From Shiella aurantiaca (GTDB lineage: Bacteria; Bacteroidota; Bacteroidia; Cytophagales; Cyclobacteriaceae), in assembly GCA_030412945.1 (NCBI GenBank), contig JAUHJS010000004.1, forward strand, positions 454,996-518,995: a DNA stretch of 64,000 nt. Reading direction: 5' to 3'. How positions within the stretch are numbered: position 1 is the stretch's first letter; each line of letters opens with the position of its first letter. The position numbers and the translations under genes were made by a program. The notes under the pieces are model-generated. The model had not been told where the DNA came from. It was given only the letters and a program-made list of their open reading frames with translations, and did not search any database. This document shows positions 8,204 to 15,125 of the stretch, piece after piece.

Positions 8204-8923
8204 TTACGTTTCGTTGGAAGTGATTTTACTAAAGCGGAGTTTCAATTGATCATAGCCTAGGCCTGCCCAGAGTAGGGCCACCGGAAGTAACAGGGAGTAG
8301 AAACTTCCTTTTTGGTACAAAAGCCCTCCAACAATACCTCCAATAAAGAAGAAAAGTATGATTTGAAGGCGCAGGCGTATGCTGCCTTTGAGTTTTTTCT
8401 TTTGCTCGGTAGCCGTGTAAAAAAACAATTGCGATACCTCTATGCCCAAATCAGTGAATAAACCCGTAAGGTGAGTGGTGCGCACCAAGGCATTGGAGAT
8501 TTTGGTAACGAGGGAGTTTTGCAAACCCATGGCGAATAGTAATGCCAAAGCGATGGCATTGGGATAGGTCTGGTAAAGAAAGACCCCGCTTAAGGCTACA
8601 GCCAGCAGCAAACTGCTTTCCAGCAATACAGGAATCAGATACACCGTTCGCTTGCTCCGCTGATGGATGAACTCAATCAGCGTGCTGGCAACCAAAGCGC
8701 CCAAGAAGAAAAATAGGATGTATAAAAAGAAAATAAAGCCATCGAACCATTTTAACTGGAGAATATCATCCACAAAAAAGGCGAAATGGCCTGTGACGTT
8801 CGAGGTAAGCCGCTGAATGGAAAGATAGCCCACCACATTCACAAAGCCCGCCACAAAAGAAAGCAAGGAAGCAATCTTCAAGTTATGGGCGTAGGTGCGG
8901 TCGTTGCCGTGATGGGTAAACAT
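8204..8923 (-). CDS. YoaK/DUF1275 family membrane protein
   Basis: 239 residues with six or seven membrane spans. The N-terminal motif SFVAGFVNVVGYLSI, then TSNVTGHFAFF and the later TTHLTGLFTDLGIE, are diagnostic of DUF1275 (YoaK-type) inner-membrane proteins of unknown transport or signalling function. It begins an operon-like run with the GNAT gene 2 bases downstream. A DoxX gene lies 27 bases upstream on the same strand and could be co-transcribed. Confidence 0.88.
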   Translation of the reverse strand: MFTHHGNDRTYAHNLKIASLLSFVAGFVNVVGYLSIQRLTSNVTGHFAFFVDDILQLKWFDGFIFFLYILFFFLGALVASTLIEFIHQRSKRTVYLIPVLLESSLLLAVALSGVFLYQTYPNAIALALLFAMGLQNSLVTKISNALVRTTHLTGLFTDLGIEVSQLFFYTATEQKKKLKGSIRLRLQIILFFFIGGIVGGLLYQKGSFYSLLLPVALLWAGLGYDQLKLRFSKITSNET

Positions 8924-8950
8924 AGATGTAATTCTTCCTGTAAAGGTAGC

Positions 8951-9331
8951 TTAACTTTTCCATCCATTCGGAAAGAGTATGCTCAGAATGACCACAATCA
9001 GTAGAAAATTAAATTCCATGCCATTGCGGCCCGGCCCCACCACGTACCAGCCTTCTTTAAAGTGAAGCATCACAATGCCTGCTACCAAAATGCCCATGGT
9101 AATAATCCCAGCCCATTTGAGGTATTTATTGAAGATAAAGCAAATAGCCGCACCCGCATGCGAAAGCTTGATGGCCCAAGCCAGCGGCACGCCCAATGGC
9201 GCAAAGCCCACGGCATTGAGGTATAGTTCGCCAAAGTCATTCACCCCACCGCTTAGCAAACTGGGGATGCTGTGCGCCAGCAGGATAATGGCCGTAGCCC
9301 AGCGAAGAAGTAAGGTAGAGGAGTTTTTCAT
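8951..9331 (-). CDS. DoxX family membrane protein
   Basis: 126 residues, four hydrophobic segments. The N-terminal LRWATAIILLAHSIPSL and the GFAPLGVPLAWAI and WGWYVVGPG-like C-terminal loop (here EGWYVVGPGRNGMEFN) fit DoxX-type small membrane proteins, which are found in quinone-linked and stress-related contexts but have no single assigned reaction. The gene faces away from the ABM-domain gene; the 130-base shared upstream region contains no perfect -7 box. Confidence 0.82.
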   Translation of the reverse strand: MKNSSTLLLRWATAIILLAHSIPSLLSGGVNDFGELYLNAVGFAPLGVPLAWAIKLSHAGAAICFIFNKYLKWAGIITMGILVAGIVMLHFKEGWYVVGPGRNGMEFNFLLIVVILSILFPNGWKS

Positions 9332-9460
9332 GCGTATGTAGGGTTTGGTTTTTACTGGCTTGGATTACAATCTAGTAATTCCTGAGGAAATGAAAAATAG
9401 GGTCGAAAGGTTACAATATTGCTGTAGCGCTTTAACCTTTCCTTAGTACTTGCGTAAGGC

Positions 9461-9802
9461 ATGAAAAACCGTTGTACTATGTCTATTGCTCAAACACCCG
9501 CTGCCCCCTATTATGCCGTTATCTTTTCCAACCTTCGCACTGAGGTAGAAGAAGGCTATGCCGAAACCGCCCAAGCTATGGTAGAACTGGCCGAAAAACA
9601 GCCCGGCTATCTGGGCCATGAAAGTGTGCGCAATGGCTTGGGGATTACCGTGAGTTATTGGGAAAGTTTGGAAGCCGTCCGCAATTTCAAAGGGCTATAT
9701 GATCACCTGCAAGCCCAGCGCTTAGGGCGCGAAAAATGGTACAGTGCCTACAAAACCCGCATTTGCCTTGTGGAGCGCGACTATGGCTTTGAGGCGGGTT
9801 AA
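9461..9802 (+). CDS. antibiotic biosynthesis monooxygenase (ABM) domain protein
   Basis: 113 residues from the first ATG, or 107 from the ATG at 9479 (MSIAQTP); neither has a good ribosome binding site. The pattern YYAVIFSNLRTEVEEGYAE, a helix with QPGYLGHESVR, VSYWESLEAVRNFK and the C-terminal strand TRICLVERDY is that of the YqjZ-like ABM fold, a small dimeric ferredoxin-like barrel. Members often act as heme-degrading or quinone-forming oxygenases, but many have no known substrate. The last 54 coding bases are part of a 57-bp direct repeat found again at 14989-15045, next to mutS, which suggests DNA was inserted just after this gene. Confidence 0.85.
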   Translation: MKNRCTMSIAQTPAAPYYAVIFSNLRTEVEEGYAETAQAMVELAEKQPGYLGHESVRNGLGITVSYWESLEAVRNFKGLYDHLQAQRLGREKWYSAYKTRICLVERDYGFEAG

Positions 9803-9803
9803 G
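9747..9803 (+). repeat. 57-bp direct repeat, left copy (3' end of ABM gene)
   Basis: Runs from CCTACAAAACCCGCATTTGC to GAGGCGGGTTAAG and includes the stop codon of the ABM gene. The right copy at 14989-15045 is identical except for one T/C difference in the GACTA(T/C)GGC segment. Flanking bases on both sides of each copy are unrelated, so the ends of the repeat are sharp. The two copies bound a 5.2-kb AT-rich gene block, as attachment sites of an integrated element would. Confidence 0.9.
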
Positions 9804-9826
9804 GTTGAGTGTTCATTTCCTGCCCT

Positions 9827-10489
9827 TTAACAACCTCGAGAATAGATACCCGTATAGCCGTCAAAGGGGTCATATATCTGGTCTCCTATCTTTAGGTATA
9901 ATGAATAGGGCCCTTTAGGCAAATTGTCCGGTACATTAAACGTAATTGTATAGCTAACATTTTTCACTACTGCAATTGTTGTGTTACCGAGAATTACCTC
10001 AATCTCATTAATAATTGCGCTTGATTTCACCTGTATGGTAATTAAATCTCCACAATCTACAATCCTTGGAGAGACGGAAATCACCTCAAAAAAGGGAACT
10101 CCAGAGTAAGGGCCTAAATCAAGATTTTGATATATCCCACGAGAGATTAAATTGCTATATTCCATTATGGCCACAAATGAATATTCTTCTTCCAATCCTA
10201 TATCATTGGTAAGTATATAAGAGAAGGATCCATCGGATTTAATGGAGTCTAAAGGCATACGTATTTCTTTTATAATCTCCGTACTGTCATTTTTGGCGGC
10301 AATATTAAAACCAACAGAATCCGAAGGAATCAATCCATCACGTATAACTCTTCCATTAATTTCAGTAACTAATTCAGATACTTTTCTTGTTTCAAGAGTT
10401 TTAAGAGTTGCATAATTCTTTTTTGAGGGTACTTCATTGGAAGTACAACCTGAAAGTGTAACTATTAAAATATAAATAATTCGTTTCAT
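9827..10489 (-). CDS. lipoprotein with TIG-like C-terminal domain
   Basis: About 220 residues from the ATG at 10489; a longer frame exists but its extra residues overlap the upstream gene and precede the signal sequence. The chosen start gives MKRIIYILIVTLSGC with a lipobox at TLSGC. The C-terminal part (ISVSPRIVDCGDLITIQV, VPDNLPKGPYSLYLKIG) resembles an IPT/TIG immunoglobulin-like domain. The start overlaps the stop of the upstream barrel gene as ATGA, indicating translational coupling. It is the last gene of a four-gene surface-protein operon lying between the two 57-bp repeats; function unknown. Confidence 0.75.
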   Translation of the reverse strand: MKRIIYILIVTLSGCTSNEVPSKKNYATLKTLETRKVSELVTEINGRVIRDGLIPSDSVGFNIAAKNDSTEIIKEIRMPLDSIKSDGSFSYILTNDIGLEEEYSFVAIMEYSNLISRGIYQNLDLGPYSGVPFFEVISVSPRIVDCGDLITIQVKSSAIINEIEVILGNTTIAVVKNVSYTITFNVPDNLPKGPYSLYLKIGDQIYDPFDGYTGIYSRGC

Positions 10490-11634
10490 AAGTTCATTGA
10501 AATAGTAATTCCCAGTAGTTTGTTTTTGAATCCATTTCCAGAGATAAAGTGGCTCATATTGGCATGTAGAGAACAAAGTCTTTTCGGTGTTAAGTTTCTT
10601 GTGTAGCCTATGGAAATATCAAAACCGTAGGTTAAAGATGAAATATGAGATGTAGGGGCTTCATAACTAAGATTTTCATTTTCAGTAAGTCTAGTTATCC
10701 ATTTGTTACTATGATAATCGTTCAGATAAGAAAGGCCTCCTTGAATTGTAAAGTTAATGTTTCCGTTCTTTAAGGGGAAAAATTTAGAAGGGCCTGTTAG
10801 TAGGCTAATATTTATAGTTCTGAATACGTATTCTTCAAATATTGAAAGTTCGGAGTCGGGGCTTAGTTGATTGTCTTCATTAAGGTACCATGAGTAATTA
10901 AAAACACTATGATTTATACGTGTAGTAGTTTTTAATAGTATAGTAGGAGAAATAGGGGAATAGTACAAACTTATACCAAAACTGGGACTCAAAGCATCAG
11001 TTTTGAGATTGAATGTTTCATTATTATAGCGATTAGGCAAAGGCGTCTGAATCTGATTATGATTGAATCCTAATTCTGCTTGCAATTTATTAACAAGTAA
11101 AACCTTAGTTTTTTCATTAAAATCTTTGCTATAATTAATATTTATTGTTGAATCTGGGTAGTTTAAGTTAACAATAAACTTCTTCAAACCTCTTGCATTT
11201 AGTGTTGGGTTTGGCATTTGTAAAGAAGGGTATTCTTTATTAAATAGTTCTATAAGCTGATTTTTACTTTCTATTTTTTCTATCGTGCCACCTGATTCAA
11301 GAAAATAGTTTTTTCTTGATGGGAGGTAATACAGAGAATACGTATCTTCTATAATCTTCTCAAGAAATACATTTGTATTTAGTCCATTTAATTCAATATT
11401 CTTTCTAACAAAATGCTTTCCATTGGCCAGTTTGAATTCCTTTACCTCAAGAATTGAATAGTTGATTATTATTTCCTCTCCTTTGGAGAGCGTTACAATA
11501 TTTGGCTGGTCAATATTGTAGCTAATTCTTCCTGAAACAATGGTACTATCCTTAATGATGTATCCATTTGTTTGTGCGAAAGTGCTGTTAATACACCCTA
11601 CAGCGATTAGCAGGAGCGGTATTAATTTTTTCAT
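10486..11634 (-). CDS. outer-membrane beta-barrel protein with N-terminal domain
   Basis: 382 residues. Signal peptide MKKLIPLLLIAVGCINSTFA then QTNGYIIKDSTIVSGRI. The N-terminal 150 residues form a domain (GYIIKDSTIVSGRISY, LEVKEFKLANGKHFV, YSLYYLPSRKNYFLE) that also occurs in the other barrel gene of the block, followed by a C-terminal barrel (GISLYYSPISPTILLK, SLTYGFDISIGYTRN, final LLGITISMNL). This arrangement is common for Bacteroidota outer-membrane proteins of unknown role. It lies 3 bases after the kelch lipoprotein gene and overlaps the next gene by ATGA, so it is in the middle of one operon. Paralogy with the barrel gene ending at 13631 is inferred from the shared order of motifs. 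Confidence 0.72.
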   Translation of the reverse strand: MKKLIPLLLIAVGCINSTFAQTNGYIIKDSTIVSGRISYNIDQPNIVTLSKGEEIIINYSILEVKEFKLANGKHFVRKNIELNGLNTNVFLEKIIEDTYSLYYLPSRKNYFLESGGTIEKIESKNQLIELFNKEYPSLQMPNPTLNARGLKKFIVNLNYPDSTININYSKDFNEKTKVLLVNKLQAELGFNHNQIQTPLPNRYNNETFNLKTDALSPSFGISLYYSPISPTILLKTTTRINHSVFNYSWYLNEDNQLSPDSELSIFEEYVFRTINISLLTGPSKFFPLKNGNINFTIQGGLSYLNDYHSNKWITRLTENENLSYEAPTSHISSLTYGFDISIGYTRNLTPKRLCSLHANMSHFISGNGFKNKLLGITISMNL

Positions 11635-11637
11635 ATT

Positions 11638-13626
11638 TTAATATACAGGTAGTTCCGGGTCATATTCCCATGTTTCATTTATTGAATTATAATTTTGAAT
11701 AAAATATGCTTTATTACTACTGGGAGCAATCAGATTTCCATAAATTCCATAATTAGCAATAAGCCTTTGGTAACTTGTTTCTAAATTCAACTCAAAAATA
11801 CGGCCACCGTCATATGTTTGCGCCACAATGTAAAGTTTCTCTTGTATATAAAATGCCTGATTGACGTTATATGAGGTTGATAAAATAAGTTCCCAATTTT
11901 GATTATTATATTTATAAAAATCACCATTGACAGACAGGTATATATTTACTCCATCTGAAAACATGCAAGAATAGTTGGAAAAAATTGGACTATCTGCTTG
12001 TTGTGACCAAGAGTCGTTTATAGGGTTATATTCAAAGGATTCATTAGTATCCTCTAAGTAATAATCGCCTGATTGGGTGCCTCCTAACGTAATTAGGCCC
12101 TTTGTGGCATCAGCTGTTGAAACAGAATAAACTCTTCCTTCATATGGGAAATCATTTAACTTTATCCAAGAATTGTTGCTTGGTTTGTATTTGTAAAAGT
12201 CTGTATAAAAAACTTTATTCCAGTATCCCAACGCACCTAGTCCTATATAAGCTTCATTGTTTATTACGAATGTAACGGCACCATATCTCGGTCCTCCGGG
12301 GAACTCTCCAATCATACTCCAGTTATCTGTTATGGGGTTGTATTCCCATAAATTCATTTTCTCATCACCACTTGCATAGTATATTTTACCATCTATTGAA
12401 AAGCTGAACTGGTTATCACTTACATTCCCAGGAAAATTCCCCTTTTTGGTCCACAAACTTTTCCAAGAAACTTGAAATGAAAAGGATGTTCTTAATTGGG
12501 AAGGAGTTGAAGTGTAAAGTGAATAAGATCGTTGAATAGATTGTGATTCATAATAGTTGGAGATTAGTCTATCAAAATACATTTCGAAACTTAATCGGTT
12601 ACTATTTCCTTCAATTGCCGCAAACCCATCAAGAGTGTTGTTTTCTAAAATTGGATTAAAATGTTTGCCTATTACGGTAACTTTTACTAAATCTTTGTTT
12701 AGTATTTCGTAATAGGCGGAGTCTATAACTGGTGATTTATAGGTTATCTTTTGATCTGTTACTATGTTAATAAGTTTGTATAGTAAACTAATTTCGTTTT
12801 CCTGTTTTTTGATTTCATTTGGAACTTTGATAACAATTGAGTCTTGATTAAATGATATTATTTGAGTTTCTATACCATCAATCCTAACTTTATCATTTAT
12901 TCCAAAATGAGACATATTTTGAGTTTTAAGGACAACCGTATCTTCAAATGTAACTTCTTTTGGATGTATCGAAACAATTTTTGGGTATCCAATTTCTACA
13001 TATTTTTCACTAATAGTCCATAATTGGGGTGATCTAACTCTAATAAAGGCTTTATTAGCCTGAATAACAGGTGTAATGACGCGAATCAAGGTATCACTTG
13101 CTTTTATAACTTGTCCTCTAATACTGTCAAAGTATAGGGCGTTATTTGAGGGTAAATAGCTAAATCCTTTCCCAATTATATCCAAAGTATCTAACCATGC
13201 AACGCTATTGGATGAGAACCCATATATGGATGGAGCTTGACCACCTTGGCTTATAAACTCTCGGTCTTCACCAATTACGGTATTTTTTGAAGTTTTAATA
13301 AATGCCCTTACGAAGTAGGGTTTCCCAATTGTCAATGCACTTGAAACAGGTATTTTATAAGTGTTCTCGGAGGGGGAAGAAAAAATAATAATCCTCTCAC
13401 AATTATCAAAAGTTTGGTTCTTTTCCTCAGACCATATAAATCCATATTCTATAATTTCATTCAAATCATCTGATACTATTTTTGCATTAAAAACGGCACC
13501 ATTTCTGGTAATATCACTTATCTCAAGTGTTTCAACGGTTGAAAATGGTAACTGAAGGCGTTCTTCTTCTTTACAAGATAAGAAAGCCATTATGAGTAAA
13601 ATGTATTGAATTCTTACGGAGGTCAT
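11638..13626 (-). CDS. IPT/TIG and kelch-repeat surface lipoprotein
   Basis: 662 residues. Lipobox LLIMAFLSC at residues 11-18 marks a lipoprotein. The N-terminal part has a fibronectin/TIG-like domain (TRNGAVFNAKIVSDDLNE, GFIWSE, PYFVRAFIKTSKNTVIGE) and at least two IPT/TIG domains (GFSSNSVAWLDTLDIIGKGF, SIHPKEVTFEDTVVLK). Residues about 400-650 carry kelch-type blades (NLWEYNPITDNWSMIGEFPG, FYKYKPSNNSWIKLNDFP, SFEYNPINDSWSQQ, FYKYNNQNWELIL), which should form a beta-propeller used for binding. It sits between the two barrel genes with 3-4-base spacing, so it probably caps or partners a barrel at the cell surface. Ligand unknown. Confidence 0.8.
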   Translation of the reverse strand: MTSVRIQYILLIMAFLSCKEEERLQLPFSTVETLEISDITRNGAVFNAKIVSDDLNEIIEYGFIWSEEKNQTFDNCERIIIFSSPSENTYKIPVSSALTIGKPYFVRAFIKTSKNTVIGEDREFISQGGQAPSIYGFSSNSVAWLDTLDIIGKGFSYLPSNNALYFDSIRGQVIKASDTLIRVITPVIQANKAFIRVRSPQLWTISEKYVEIGYPKIVSIHPKEVTFEDTVVLKTQNMSHFGINDKVRIDGIETQIISFNQDSIVIKVPNEIKKQENEISLLYKLINIVTDQKITYKSPVIDSAYYEILNKDLVKVTVIGKHFNPILENNTLDGFAAIEGNSNRLSFEMYFDRLISNYYESQSIQRSYSLYTSTPSQLRTSFSFQVSWKSLWTKKGNFPGNVSDNQFSFSIDGKIYYASGDEKMNLWEYNPITDNWSMIGEFPGGPRYGAVTFVINNEAYIGLGALGYWNKVFYTDFYKYKPSNNSWIKLNDFPYEGRVYSVSTADATKGLITLGGTQSGDYYLEDTNESFEYNPINDSWSQQADSPIFSNYSCMFSDGVNIYLSVNGDFYKYNNQNWELILSTSYNVNQAFYIQEKLYIVAQTYDGGRIFELNLETSYQRLIANYGIYGNLIAPSSNKAYFIQNYNSINETWEYDPELPVY

Positions 13627-13630
13627 TTTG

Positions 13631-14872
13631 TTAGAATGAAAAAGATAACAAACAGGAGAGATTTCTAATACTGGTATTTAATTTGTCCGATTTCCCATTT
13701 AGGTAGTCAAAGGTAGAAAGGCCATTGGTGCCTTCATAGATTAGGGTGATATCTGCGTTAATATTTTTAAATATGTGTTTTCTCACTCCAATACTTAGCC
13801 AGTAGCCAAATTGATTTTTCTTAAGCGGAAGTACTTCAGTATAGTTTTTAGTAATTGTTGAGTTGGTTTGAGTATAGGTTGTCCATTCATTACTGGAAAT
13901 GATATGGTACGTGTAAGAAAAACCTGCACCCGCTTTGATTTTATTCTTAAGAGTTCCGTGTGCCCATTCTATTCCAAGTGGTATTTTGAATTGGTTCGTA
14001 TTAATTTGAGCTTCATCCCACCTTTTTTCAAAAGATGTCGAGGTTTGGTATCCTAAATAATACTCTGCTCTAAACCAATAAGGAAAAGAAACAATAGAAA
14101 TGGTTGGGTTTAAATAGGGTGAATTGAGTGCCAGGCCTAGTCCAAGGGATAAATTGGAGTTGGTATTAAATGGCTTTGTAAGAACTTGATATTCCTGTAT
14201 TTTCGATTCGATCTGAAATCTAGAGGAAGTAATTCCACCAATAACCTGTACTTCTATCTCAATAATGTTATCTTGATATAGGAAACTTTTAGAGCCATTA
14301 TCAAAATAATCGTTATAGGTGCTCACTAATCGATGCAAGGATCTAAAATTTAATTTCACATTCTTTAGGTCGAGATTATTTTGCTGTGGATAATCCGATA
14401 TAAGGTAATTTAGTACTCCCAAATAGGCATTTTGACCGACAACCTTTTTCTTTGACGAAACCCTTGAATTAACCAATTCGATTAATGGAGAGCCATCTTT
14501 GGCTACGAAAAACGAACCCTTATACTTATACAAACTTAATTTTCCTTGAATAATTACCCTCATAAACACCAGGGAGTTATTAAGGGAATAGGAAGTGTAC
14601 CTTACGCCATTGTAAAAACCATATCCTTTTAGTTCATTTGGACTATAGGTTACAGTATTTTCTTGATTGGCAGTATCTCGAAAAACACATTCTTTATAGG
14701 ATGAATTGGAGACTTTCCAATTTGCCTCTCCTACTATTGAATCACCTTGGTTGGTTATTACAAATCCTGGCTGAAAGTTTCTTTGAGAATATCCTTTATA
14801 CGAATTTGAAATAATAGCTAGGAGTAGAAAAAACACCTTAAAGTAGAACGAATGAGGGCTAATTGACGACAA
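13631..14872 (-). CDS. outer-membrane beta-barrel protein, first gene of inserted block
   Basis: The frame extends to 14974 but has no ATG there. A TAnnTTTG promoter box at 14911-14918 lies inside that extension, so translation must begin later; a TTG at 14872 gives about 413 residues starting (M)SSISPHSFYFKVFFLLLAII, a proper signal peptide ending near GYSQ. A GTG at 14836 is the alternative. The mature protein has the same N-terminal domain as the barrel at 10486 (GFVITNQGDSIVGEANW, LKGYGFYNGVRYTSYS, LSLYKYKGSFFVAKDG) and a C-terminal barrel (GLGLALNSPYLNP, LSIGVRKHIFKNINADITLIY). Likely an outer-membrane protein; function unknown. Start uncertain. Confidence 0.68.
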   Translation of the reverse strand: MSSISPHSFYFKVFFLLLAIISNSYKGYSQRNFQPGFVITNQGDSIVGEANWKVSNSSYKECVFRDTANQENTVTYSPNELKGYGFYNGVRYTSYSLNNSLVFMRVIIQGKLSLYKYKGSFFVAKDGSPLIELVNSRVSSKKKVVGQNAYLGVLNYLISDYPQQNNLDLKNVKLNFRSLHRLVSTYNDYFDNGSKSFLYQDNIIEIEVQVIGGITSSRFQIESKIQEYQVLTKPFNTNSNLSLGLGLALNSPYLNPTISIVSFPYWFRAEYYLGYQTSTSFEKRWDEAQINTNQFKIPLGIEWAHGTLKNKIKAGAGFSYTYHIISSNEWTTYTQTNSTITKNYTEVLPLKKNQFGYWLSIGVRKHIFKNINADITLIYEGTNGLSTFDYLNGKSDKLNTSIRNLSCLLSFSF

Positions 14873-14910
14873 ATTGGTTTGTTTTGATGATTTGTTTAAA
14901 ATATTTTGTT

Positions 14911-14918
14911 CAAATATA
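14911..14918 (-). promoter_or_regulatory. TATATTTG -7 box for the surface-gene operon
   Basis: TATATTTG on the minus strand matches the Bacteroidota -7 consensus TAnnTTTG. It lies about 40 bases upstream of the proposed TTG start at 14872 and inside the 5.2-kb block, so the block carries its own promoter. No clear -33 box was assigned. Confidence 0.5.
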
Positions 14919-14988
14919 GAGGTTTTCTTGAAGAGTGTGTAAAGGTCTTTTGACAATCTTTTAATCTCAAACAATTGGCATTTATATC

Positions 14989-15045
14989 CCTACAAAACCC
15001 GCATTTGCCTTGTGGAGCGCGACTACGGCTTTGAGGCGGGTTAAG
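14989..15045 (+). repeat. 57-bp direct repeat, right copy
   Basis: Copy of the last 18 codons plus stop of the ABM gene (left copy 9747-9803), with one T-to-C change. Here the sequence has no start or upstream gene body, so it is non-coding. It lies 80 bases before mutS and directly upstream of the surface-gene block, marking the other border of that block. Confidence 0.9.
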
Positions 15046-15125
15046 TTTCTGGCAATTCCCTAGGTCATTTCCTTCCAAACAATGCCGCAAATCCCTTAAA
15101 TTAGGGCCTCCAAAAACGATTCGGG

